Below are positions 8,024 through 15,756 of a stretch of DNA of 64,000 nt, piece by piece (positions within the stretch are counted from its first letter, which is position 1; every line of letters begins with the position of its first letter). A program made the translations under genes and the position numbers. This stretch comes from UBA6107 sp964459385 (GTDB lineage: Bacteria; Chloroflexota; Anaerolineae; Anaerolineales; Anaerolineaceae): contig CAYWLG010000004.1 in NCBI GenBank assembly GCA_964459385.1, forward strand, positions 186,001-250,000. Reading direction: 5' to 3'. The notes under the pieces were generated by a model. That model was not told the origin of the DNA. It saw only the letters and a program-made list of their open reading frames with translations, and made no database searches.

Positions 8024-8748
8024 AACAAGATCAGAGTGGCAATAATCAAGAAGGGTGCGTAGGCGATCGCTGAAAAGGCTGAATACTTTTTGGCGATCAG
8101 TTTTATTAGCAAATACAGCAAAGCAAAGGCGCCCGAAAGCAGTATTGCCAGGATCACCATGCCCACTACATGTTGAAGGCCACAGATCAGCCCCAGGTAA
8201 CCGCAAACGAAAACATCCCCCAACCCAAGGGCAACTTCGTCTATTTCCTGGTGACGAAGCTTTGCCATGACAATATTAAAGAGTTTTCCGAAATAGTACA
8301 TTGCCAGCATGATGGCAGCGCCGATCAAGCCGCCTAAAAGCGAGCCAACAAGACCTTGCAGCAGGATGCCATAGATCAGCCCTAAGATGATTCCAACTAT
8401 ATCCGTCTCGAAGAGCACGGCGCGGTGTTCGATATCAATAATGATGATCAGGCCAAAGAATGTCAACACAGGCAGGCTGGCCCAGTAAGAAAATGGCCGC
8501 AGCGGAAACAAGACCAGCAGAACACTGAACAAAATGCTTAGGACCATTACCAGCCAGTAACGCAGGCGTGGTTTGGCGCCGCAGTGCGGGCAGTGAAAAG
8601 AAAACAGGTACCCTCTCAGCGAGAAGGGTTCGCCACAGGATCGGCAGACCGGTCGGGCGAATTTGCGTTCTCTGGGTAAAACATCGGCCAGGTAGTTGAG
8701 CAACATGCCGATCACGGCGCCAACTGAAATATATAACAACCAGATCAT
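8008..8748 (-). CDS. Prepilin peptidase (A24 family)
   Basis: This 246-residue integral membrane aspartic protease cleaves and N-methylates type IV pilin-like precursors. The cytoplasmic loop carries two CxxC pairs (CRSCGE and CPHCGA), as in full-length bifunctional enzymes. The two catalytic aspartates sit in IIDIEHR and in the GxGD motif GLGDVF. Seven to eight hydrophobic segments follow. AGGAGG (8752-8757 on the complement) precedes the ATG at 8748, which overlaps the pfkB stop by 4 bases. No other pilus gene lies nearby, so the enzyme probably serves pilins encoded elsewhere. Confidence 0.9.
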   Translation of the reverse strand: MIWLLYISVGAVIGMLLNYLADVLPRERKFARPVCRSCGEPFSLRGYLFSFHCPHCGAKPRLRYWLVMVLSILFSVLLVLFPLRPFSYWASLPVLTFFGLIIIIDIEHRAVLFETDIVGIILGLIYGILLQGLVGSLLGGLIGAAIMLAMYYFGKLFNIVMAKLRHQEIDEVALGLGDVFVCGYLGLICGLQHVVGMVILAILLSGAFALLYLLIKLIAKKYSAFSAIAYAPFLIIATLILFYWPS

Positions 8749-9659
8749 CTATCCTCCTGCGCAATTCGGGTCTCGATCTCTGCTGCGTTCAATGGATAGG
8801 TATTGGCTCCGGCCATTTGAGTCGAGAGCGCACCTGCCATATTGGCCCATTTCAGGCACTGCCGGATCTCTTTACCATCCAGCCAGGCTTTGATAAAACC
8901 GGCGTTGAAACAATCGCCTGCACCGGTCGTATCCACCACTTTCACGCGATAGCCTGGCTCGTGAATGAGGGTGCCGTCGTCACAGCACCAACAGCCGTTG
9001 GCGCCGTCTTTGATGATCACCGTTTGGCAGTATTTTCCCAAAAGCCGAGCTGCGGCTTCCATGTCTTCCAAACCGGTAATGCGCACGGCTTCATCATGGT
9101 TGGGCGAATAAAAACGCACCTTTTTGAGGGCTTTTTGCACCTCTGATTTGGCAACAGTTGCCTGATCCATGCTGTTGCCGTCCATAAAGAGCGTCATGTG
9201 CTTGTGGGCTGCCAGAACGCTGCCCAGATCAAGGGCCGGCCCATAAAACAACGTTGGGATGATGACCAGCCGGGCGGTATATTTCGTCAGCGCATGGATG
9301 GCAGTTTCGATCTGCGGGCTGGGATCATAATAGGCGACAAAAGCCCGGTCAGCCGGGAAGGACAGCGAAACGGTCACCTTGCGAACCGGGTGATCAGAGA
9401 GTTTGAACAGGTCAAACGGAAAATTGATCTCACGAAAACGGTTGAGGACGTATTTACTGTATTCATCGTTGCCAAATTCCGCGGCAAAGCCAGCCCTCAC
9501 GCCCATCTGGTGCAGCGCCAGCGCGCTGTTGCAGGCGCCGCCGGGTTCCATCGAAAGGGCTTTGGCCTCGATCTCGGTTCCCAGCACCGGCAAAGAGTCA
9601 AGCCCGGTAAAAACCAGGTCCAGGCAGTAGTCGCCCAGCACGATGACGTCGAAATCCAT
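8745..9659 (-). CDS. PfkB-family carbohydrate kinase
   Basis: This 304-residue ribokinase-like sugar or nucleoside kinase has the first signature region near PGGACNSALALHQMGV and the second signature DTTGAGDCFNAGF, which holds the catalytic Asp and anion hole. N-terminal LGDYCLDLVF is typical of the ribokinase fold. It starts 2 bases after the GH4 glycosidase stop, so a sugar released or phosphorylated in that pathway is the likely substrate. The specific sugar is not readable from the sequence. Confidence 0.88.
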   Translation of the reverse strand: MDFDVIVLGDYCLDLVFTGLDSLPVLGTEIEAKALSMEPGGACNSALALHQMGVRAGFAAEFGNDEYSKYVLNRFREINFPFDLFKLSDHPVRKVTVSLSFPADRAFVAYYDPSPQIETAIHALTKYTARLVIIPTLFYGPALDLGSVLAAHKHMTLFMDGNSMDQATVAKSEVQKALKKVRFYSPNHDEAVRITGLEDMEAAARLLGKYCQTVIIKDGANGCWCCDDGTLIHEPGYRVKVVDTTGAGDCFNAGFIKAWLDGKEIRQCLKWANMAGALSTQMAGANTYPLNAAEIETRIAQEDR

Positions 9660-9661
9660 CT

Positions 9662-11020
9662 TTAGTGAATTCCTGCCAGAAATTCTTTCCCAAAGGCCTT
9701 CTTAAAGTCCTTGACGATCGCAGCGGCGATCTTTTCATCAGCTACCAGTGGGTGCAAGACCAGTGCTTCTACGGCCTTGGCCTCAGACCCCACTACAGCC
9801 GCCTGAATCGTCAGTTGTTCATAGGCCTTCACCCGTGCTATCAGCCCAAGGGCGTGCAGAGGAATATCGCCGACCGTACAGGGCTGGATGAAATCCCTGC
9901 CCACAACGCTGGGCACTTCTACGACACAATCATCCGGCAAGCCATGAATGGCGCCTTTGTTGAACGTATTCACGATGTGGATTTGCTTGCCGCCGCTTTG
10001 CAGCGATTGGATCAATCGTAAAGCGACTTCTGCGTACCCGCCCTGTAATTCGAGCGTGATCGGCTCCATCGCGGCAGGCGTCTTGCCGGTTTCGTTCTGC
10101 ATGTAGTGGCTGCGGCGAACTTCCAAATAATCGGTGTAACGCTGCAGCAATTTTTCTGGAGAGTCTTTTATGGCGGCGACATCAGTGAAAAACTTTTTGT
10201 TTTCTGCCAGAATTTCTTCGCCGCGCGTGTGTTCGCTGCGCAGAATGTTCTGTACCGCATTTTTGGAATCGTAGAAATAATACAGGTATTCATTGGGGAT
10301 CATCCCCAGTGATTTAACGATCTCGGTCGAGTACGGCAAAATGTCCTTAATGGGCAACGAATCAATTTCGGCAATGATGCGAGGCAGGAAATCCTGGCCA
10401 TGCACCTGGATGGCACGAGTCCAGCCCAGATGGTTGAGGCCAAAATAGTCTACGTAAATCTCTTCTTCCGGGATGTTAAAGAACTTGCTCACCACACGCT
10501 GCACTTCGGTAGGCGCGTCGCAGATGCCGATGGTGCGCTGCCAGTTGCCGGCAGTGAGAGCCGCCTCAGCCATCATGCCCGACGGGTTGGCGAAGTTGAT
10601 CAGCCAGGCGTTGGGGCAGTACTGGCGCATCAACTCAATATAGCCGAGCAACACCGGGATGGAACGCAGCCCCATTGCGAATCCACCTGCGCCGGTGGTC
10701 TCCTGCCCCAGCACACCGTACGAGAGCGGAATGCGCTCATCCACAACGCGTGCCTCAATCCCTCCCACGCGAAAGGTCGTGATGACGTAGTCAGCCCCTT
10801 CCAGAGCGGCGCGCGGATCGGTTGTGATGACGCGCTTTAACTTTGAGGTGTCGATCTCTTGCAATAACGACTGCGTCACGCGCTCTATGGAATCCAAACG
10901 CTCCCCATTGATATCCATTAGAACCAGCTCAGTCAGCCCCAGAGCGTCCGCTTTTCGGTAGCATTCTTTTACGATTAATGGGGTTCTGACACCCGCCGCA
11001 CCAATGACTGTAAGTTTCAT
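9662..11020 (-). CDS. Family 4 glycoside hydrolase (6-phospho-beta-glucosidase-like)
   Basis: This 452-residue GH4 enzyme works by NAD+ and metal-dependent oxidation/elimination on alpha- or beta-(phospho)glycosides. The N-terminal Rossmann motif is VIGAAGVRTP. The GQETTGAGGFAMGLRSIP segment, the metal-binding Cys in GICDAPTE and the His in GLNHLGW match the 6-phospho-beta-glucosidase branch. The ATG at 11020 is chosen, with AGAGGA 7 bases upstream; an in-frame TTG six bases earlier is less likely. It is the first gene of a three-gene leftward operon with a PfkB kinase and prepilin peptidase. The exact substrate stereochemistry is unsure. Confidence 0.88.
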   Translation of the reverse strand: MKLTVIGAAGVRTPLIVKECYRKADALGLTELVLMDINGERLDSIERVTQSLLQEIDTSKLKRVITTDPRAALEGADYVITTFRVGGIEARVVDERIPLSYGVLGQETTGAGGFAMGLRSIPVLLGYIELMRQYCPNAWLINFANPSGMMAEAALTAGNWQRTIGICDAPTEVQRVVSKFFNIPEEEIYVDYFGLNHLGWTRAIQVHGQDFLPRIIAEIDSLPIKDILPYSTEIVKSLGMIPNEYLYYFYDSKNAVQNILRSEHTRGEEILAENKKFFTDVAAIKDSPEKLLQRYTDYLEVRRSHYMQNETGKTPAAMEPITLELQGGYAEVALRLIQSLQSGGKQIHIVNTFNKGAIHGLPDDCVVEVPSVVGRDFIQPCTVGDIPLHALGLIARVKAYEQLTIQAAVVGSEAKAVEALVLHPLVADEKIAAAIVKDFKKAFGKEFLAGIH

Positions 11021-11063
11021 GTTCAAATCCTCTTTGATAATTCAATGACGAACTGTGAACGAG

Positions 11064-11069
11064 TATAAT
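11064..11069 (+). promoter_or_regulatory. Putative -10 element before mrfA
   Basis: TATAAT lies 24 bases before the start codon, so a short leader of about 17 bases is expected. No clear -35 box is seen at 17-base spacing. It lies in the 72-base divergent gap between the GH4 gene and mrfA. Confidence 0.4.
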
Positions 11070-11092
11070 GCTAATCAATATCGAGTGCAACC

Positions 11093-13627
11093 ATGATGAA
11101 AAGTGCCCTTAATCGTTATTTTGAGACCCTTTCAACCGTTCCAGGCTTTGCCGAAAATATCCATTACTGGTCGCATAAAGAGGCTGTACCGGCCAGACTG
11201 GCTGAATTCCCGGCGGATATGGACCCACTGGTAGGCGAACTGCTCAGAAAACGCGGCATCTCTGCCCTTTATTCCCATCAGGCGCAGGCGCTTGAGAAAA
11301 TCCATAACGGAGAAAATCTGGTCATCAGCACCGGCACAGCCAGCGGCAAGAGCCTGTGTTACATGATCCCCATTCTGGAAAGCGTGCTGCAGCAAAAAGA
11401 GGCCTCTGCCCTGCTTTTCTTCCCGACCAAGGCACTTGAGAACGATCAGCTCAACAGTTTTGGCGAGTTTAAGGCAGGGTTGTCGCAAGAAACAAGCGGC
11501 CAATTGGTTGCCGCCGTTTATGACGGGGATACCCCCAGTCATCTGCGCTCAGCCGTTCGTGAGTCGGCCAATGTCATTTTGACCAACCCCGATATGCTGC
11601 ACCTGGGAATTTTGCCTCACCACACCACCTGGGAAAAATTCCTGCGCGGATTGAAATACATCGTCATCGATGAAGTGCACATTTACCGCGGCGTTTTTGG
11701 CTCGAATGTCGCCAATGTTTTGCGCCGTTTGCAGCGGATTTTGCAGTTTTACAATGCCAGCCCTCAGTACATTCTGACCTCGGCGACGATCGCCAACCCA
11801 AAGGAGCACGCCGAAAAGCTGATCGGCATGCCTGTCACTTCGATCTCAGAGGATGGTTCCCCGCACGGGGAACGAAATTTTGTCTTCTTCAACCCTCCCA
11901 TCATCCATGAAGAACTGGGCGTTCGTAAAGGTCTGCTGGCGACCACGCTTGATTTCTCGCAAGAGATCGTGGCACGAAACATCCAAACCCTGCTCTTTAT
12001 GCGCAGCCGCCGCGCCGTAGAACTTGCCATCCATGACTTGCGCGAGTTTTTCCCGCGTCAGATGAACACCATCCGGGGCTACCGCAGTGGCTATTTGAAG
12101 GCTGATCGGCGCGAGATAGAACATGGGCTCAAGGAAGGCAAGATCACCCTGGCGGTCGCCACCAATGCCCTGGAGCTTGGCGTGGATATCGGCGGGGTGG
12201 ATCAGGTGATCATGGCGGGCTATCCGGGCACGATCACCTCTATGTTGCAGCAGGCTGGCAGGGCCGGCCGAAAGATGAATGAGTCGATTGCCGTTCTTAT
12301 TGCCTCAGCCAACCCGTTGGACCAGTTCTTGTGCCAGCACCCGGACTATGTGCTTGAACGCCCCCCTGAAAGAGCTCTGATCGACCCCGACAACCCACTG
12401 ATCCTGATCCAGCAAATTCAGTGCGCACAATTTGAACTGCCTTTTATGCAAAACGACTCTTTCGGCTCGCTGGGCTGGGATGAATTAAAGCAGTATCTGG
12501 AGGTGCTGGAATCACAGGGAGCTTTGCTTGAACGTGCCGGCCGCTATTTCTACACTTCTGAACAATACCCGGCCAGCCTCATCTCACTGCGCAGTACCGC
12601 CGGTCAGACGATCAGTTTGCAACTGGAGACAGGTGAAAAGCCACAGACCATTGGTGAAGTGGATTATGCCAGCAGTTTATGGATGACTCATCCCGGTGCA
12701 GTCTACCTTCACGAGGGTGAGTCTTATCTGGTGAAATCGCTTGATCTGGAAGAAAATATCGCTCATTTGGTTCATGAAGCCACTTCTTATTTCACCGAAC
12801 CGGTCAAAAGCGAAGAAATTCAACTGGTCAACGACATGGACTCCAGGCCGCAAAAGGGGTGTGAAATTCATTTCGGCGAGATCACGGTAACTTCGAAGAT
12901 CGATTCGTTCAAGCGAATTGATTGGGATACCCGTGCAGTATTGGATGTCGAGCCACTTGATCTACCCCCTACGATCCTGCAAACGATGGGGTATTGGATC
13001 ATCCTGAATGACGAGACGGTGGACAAGATGCGCGAAGAAAAAATGTGGGCCAGCGATCCGAACGATTATGGGCCCCATTGGGAACAAATTCGCCAGCAGG
13101 TTCGCCAACGCGATATGTACCGCTGCCGCATGTGCGGCCTGCCGGAAAACGGCAAGCCCCATCACGTGCACCACAAAATTCCCTTCCGTTCCTTTGTTTC
13201 GGCGGAACAGGCCAATTCACTTGATAACCTGATCACGCTCTGCCCGGGCTGTCATCGACTGGCTGAGATGAACGTGCGCATTCGTAGTGCCATTTCGGGC
13301 CTGAAATACAGCCTGGTCAATTTGGCGCCCCTTGAAGTGATGTGCGATGACAATGATCTGGGCTCCTATGCCGACCCGGCCGCAGATTTTGCAGCCCGCC
13401 GTCCAGCCATTTTGATCTATGACGCCATCCCCGCCGGGATCGGGCTGGCCAAATCCCTTTACAACGAGCATGGGCAGCTTTTGCGCAACGCCTATGAGCT
13501 TGTTTCTCATTGCGGCTGTCAAGACGGCTGCCCCTCCTGCGTGGGTCCGGTGGCTGAAAACGGTGCAGGCGGCAAAAAAGAAACCCTTTATTTGCTACAG
13601 TTGCTGCTGAACACGGGAGCAAACTGA
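11093..13627 (+). CDS. mrfA: MrfA/YprA-like DEAD/DEAH-box DNA helicase with an inserted HNH module
   Basis: This 844-residue superfamily 2 helicase carries Walker A (STGTASGKSL), the DEAH-like box DEVH, motif III SAT, and the C-terminal motif VI region QQAGRAGR. It then has an MZB-like segment (about 520-585) and a C-terminal cysteine cluster CGCQDGCPSC of the DUF1998 type. B. subtilis MrfA has this plan and repairs mitomycin-type lesions with MrfB. Unusually, residues about 671-720 form a zinc HNH motif (CRMC, HHVHHK, NLITLCPGCH) between the MZB and DUF1998 parts, which could add a nuclease. mrfB starts 1 base after the stop. Adjacent ATG codons at 11093 and 11096 are both possible starts. 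Confidence 0.88.
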   Translation: MMKSALNRYFETLSTVPGFAENIHYWSHKEAVPARLAEFPADMDPLVGELLRKRGISALYSHQAQALEKIHNGENLVISTGTASGKSLCYMIPILESVLQQKEASALLFFPTKALENDQLNSFGEFKAGLSQETSGQLVAAVYDGDTPSHLRSAVRESANVILTNPDMLHLGILPHHTTWEKFLRGLKYIVIDEVHIYRGVFGSNVANVLRRLQRILQFYNASPQYILTSATIANPKEHAEKLIGMPVTSISEDGSPHGERNFVFFNPPIIHEELGVRKGLLATTLDFSQEIVARNIQTLLFMRSRRAVELAIHDLREFFPRQMNTIRGYRSGYLKADRREIEHGLKEGKITLAVATNALELGVDIGGVDQVIMAGYPGTITSMLQQAGRAGRKMNESIAVLIASANPLDQFLCQHPDYVLERPPERALIDPDNPLILIQQIQCAQFELPFMQNDSFGSLGWDELKQYLEVLESQGALLERAGRYFYTSEQYPASLISLRSTAGQTISLQLETGEKPQTIGEVDYASSLWMTHPGAVYLHEGESYLVKSLDLEENIAHLVHEATSYFTEPVKSEEIQLVNDMDSRPQKGCEIHFGEITVTSKIDSFKRIDWDTRAVLDVEPLDLPPTILQTMGYWIILNDETVDKMREEKMWASDPNDYGPHWEQIRQQVRQRDMYRCRMCGLPENGKPHHVHHKIPFRSFVSAEQANSLDNLITLCPGCHRLAEMNVRIRSAISGLKYSLVNLAPLEVMCDDNDLGSYADPAADFAARRPAILIYDAIPAGIGLAKSLYNEHGQLLRNAYELVSHCGCQDGCPSCVGPVAENGAGGKKETLYLLQLLLNTGAN

Positions 13628-13628
13628 C

Positions 13629-14882
13629 ATGCCTTCCCTTTCAGACCGCTTAAAGGCGCTTGGCATGGTGCCCGCTGCAAAAGTGGAAGCACCAAAACCA
13701 AAAAATCAGCCAAAGTTTGAGGAGATCATCCCCGGCCGGGAAATTTCAAACTCGTTGGGCACCTGTTATGTCACCGAGCAGCTTTACCCCTGGAATTACC
13801 AACACGGTCGGGTGACCTTCAGTGAAACATTTGGCATCTCGACCATTGCCGATGCGGCCAAAGCCAGCCAGGTGAAGGGCGAAAACGTGTCGAAATTGCT
13901 CTTTCTGGATACCGAGACCACCGGTTTATCGGGCGGCACCGGTACGATGGCTTTTTTGGTCGGGCTGGGGTATTTCAGCGACGAAGGATTTCAGCTCGTT
14001 CAATATACCTGCCGCGATCCGCTCGAAGAACCGGCGATGCTGCTGGAAATCGCCAACCTGACCAGCCATTTTTCTGGCCTGGTGACCTTCAACGGGAAAT
14101 CTTTTGATATTCCTTTACTGAATAACCGATACGTCTTAAATCGCCTTCCCAAACCTTTTGAGGGTTATTCTCATCTGGACCTGCTGCATCTTTCGCGCAA
14201 ATTGTGGCGGAATCGCCTGCAAAGCCGCGCCCTGCAAGACCTGGAACAGGAAGTGCTGCAAATTCCCCGCAGCAGCGATGAAATTCCCGGCTGGATGATC
14301 CCGGAAATCTATTTCGATTACCTTCGCAGCGGCAACGCACAGCCCCTTAAAGGGGTGCTCTACCATAACGGCATGGACATTGTTTCACTGGCCGCGTTGT
14401 TTGTGTATCTTTCACAGTCTTTTGAATCGGAGACTCTCTCAGACACCTTTCACCCCATTGATTATTTCTCGATGGGCCTGCTTTACAACGACATTGGCAT
14501 GATCGATCTGGCCGAACGCATCTTTGCCGATTGTTATGAGCGTGACCTGTTGGAAAGCGAACTGCGCATCACGTTGTTCCATCGTTTAGGAGGCCTCTAT
14601 AAACGCCTTGGCAAAACCCAAGATGCACTGCAGGTTTGGTCAAGTGGGGCCGAATTTGAGGATGTCGAATCGATCGTGGAGATCGCCAAGTATTTTGAGC
14701 ACACAGAAAGCGATTATGAGCTTGCACTAAGCTGGACGGAGAAGGCGGTTACCTTTTTGGACAAAAAAGGTTATCATACATATCAAAGCAGACAGTTAAA
14801 AAAGGATCTGCTCAAGCGAAAAGACCGGTTGATCTCAAAGTCGGAAAGGAAGAACAACCATGTTTCTACGAAAAATTCCTGA
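13629..14882 (+). CDS. mrfB: MrfB/YprB-like DEDD exonuclease with TPR-like tail
   Basis: This 417-residue protein has an RNase H-like 3'-5' exonuclease core (about 80-270). The DEDD-type residues are visible as DTETTG, FNGKSFD and HNGMDIVSL. The C-terminal third (about 290-400) contains helical repeats with TPR spacing (HRLGGLYKRLGKTQDALQVW). In B. subtilis the yprA-yprB pair encodes MrfA and MrfB, which act together in a UvrABC-independent repair route for mitomycin C damage. The same order and 1-base spacing here support that function. The last 23 bases overlap the next gene. Confidence 0.88.
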   Translation: MPSLSDRLKALGMVPAAKVEAPKPKNQPKFEEIIPGREISNSLGTCYVTEQLYPWNYQHGRVTFSETFGISTIADAAKASQVKGENVSKLLFLDTETTGLSGGTGTMAFLVGLGYFSDEGFQLVQYTCRDPLEEPAMLLEIANLTSHFSGLVTFNGKSFDIPLLNNRYVLNRLPKPFEGYSHLDLLHLSRKLWRNRLQSRALQDLEQEVLQIPRSSDEIPGWMIPEIYFDYLRSGNAQPLKGVLYHNGMDIVSLAALFVYLSQSFESETLSDTFHPIDYFSMGLLYNDIGMIDLAERIFADCYERDLLESELRITLFHRLGGLYKRLGKTQDALQVWSSGAEFEDVESIVEIAKYFEHTESDYELALSWTEKAVTFLDKKGYHTYQSRQLKKDLLKRKDRLISKSERKNNHVSTKNS

Positions 14883-15162
14883 AAATGTCGTTTATGTCGC
14901 CAACGGAAAACTGGAAGCCGAATCTGTAAAGATCTTATTGGAATCTTTTGGCATCCCAGCTTTTGTGAATCAGGAATCAGCCGGCAGCACCTACGGTTTA
15001 ACGGTTGGCCCCCTGGGCGAAGTGGATGTATTTGTGGCAGATGAGAATCTGGAAGAAGCCAAAAAGATCATTACGGCCATGAAAGAGGGCAAGCTGGAAG
15101 TGAAAGACGACCTGAGCGATTCTGAACCCACAGAAGACAATGACGCAGAAGGTGAAGGTTAA
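14860..15162 (+). CDS. DUF2007-like small protein
   Basis: This 100-residue acidic protein contains an N-terminal ferredoxin-like ACT-type segment (about 8-70: VVYVANGKLEAESVKILLES, then a G-x-I-P stretch, VDVFVADENLEEAKKII). This pattern matches the putative signal-transducing DUF2007 family (PII/ACT-like fold), where the subunit probably binds a small ligand or partner. The tail is very acidic and probably disordered. It overlaps mrfB by 23 bases, and a GGAAAGGA site lies inside mrfB before the ATG, so it is translationally coupled. Its function in the mrf operon is unknown. Confidence 0.65.
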   Translation: MFLRKIPENVVYVANGKLEAESVKILLESFGIPAFVNQESAGSTYGLTVGPLGEVDVFVADENLEEAKKIITAMKEGKLEVKDDLSDSEPTEDNDAEGEG

Positions 15163-15165
15163 CCT

Positions 15166-15756
15166 TTATTTTGGCTTGAGTTTTTGGTAATCCTCTGGCG
15201 TATCGAGATCACTTAAGATGTCCGATTCTTTTACCAGATAATAGCGAATATCGCTTTCGTGAGATTGAATAAAATCTCGCAAAGTTTGTGGCGGTTGGAT
15301 CTGGTCAAGCTCTGAAAAGTATTTTTGCGGGATCAGCCAGGGATGCCCGCGGCGCATGGAATAACTGGGAATGAGCAGCGCCTCAGGGTGTAGTTGAACC
15401 TCTTTGACCATGGCTTTAACATCTGTGCTTGAAATTGCCGGTTGATCTCCCAGGGCAATAAAGACGGCTTCACAATCGGCGCCCAGTGCACGCAGCCCGG
15501 TTTTAACAGAATCAGCCATTTCTCCGTTCTCAAAGTCGCGATTAAATGCGGTTTTGACAGGGAAATGGCTGCTCTCTTTTTCTACCAGTTCGCGATAGCC
15601 ACCTGTGACAACAACAATGTCGGTCAGCCCGGCGGCGAGAAAGGATGCCAATATCTTGCCAATTACGGTGGTGTCGCCCCAGGGCAGCACGATCTTGGAG
15701 CGCCCCATACGGCTGGAACGCCCGGCTGCCAAAACGATACAACCCACCTTAGCCAT
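15166..15756 (-). CDS. mocA: MocA-like molybdenum cofactor nucleotidyltransferase
   Basis: This 196-residue GT-A-fold nucleotidyltransferase has the N-terminal LAAGRSSRMGRSK loop, the GDQP metal motif and a RRGHPWLI segment, features of MocA/MobA-like CTP or GTP:molybdopterin transferases. MocA-type enzymes make the molybdopterin cytosine dinucleotide used by xanthine-dehydrogenase-family enzymes. It is the last gene of the Mo-hydroxylase run, directly after an xdh large subunit, which supports the assignment. The ATG at 15756 fits a GAGG site and leaves an 8-base overlap with the upstream gene. An earlier in-frame TTG at 15777 is rejected. Confidence 0.85.
   Translation of the reverse strand: MAKVGCIVLAAGRSSRMGRSKIVLPWGDTTVIGKILASFLAAGLTDIVVVTGGYRELVEKESSHFPVKTAFNRDFENGEMADSVKTGLRALGADCEAVFIALGDQPAISSTDVKAMVKEVQLHPEALLIPSYSMRRGHPWLIPQKYFSELDQIQPPQTLRDFIQSHESDIRYYLVKESDILSDLDTPEDYQKLKPK

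Noticed and set aside
9198..10840. Long rightward open frames opposite the PfkB and GH4 genes.
   Set aside because: They lie antisense to clearly conserved genes and show no family motifs or ribosome sites.
15155..15166. Perfect palindrome AAGGTTAACCTT between the convergent DUF2007-like and mocA genes.
   Set aside because: It has no loop and no T-run, so it cannot be a standard terminator hairpin; the length is compatible with chance.
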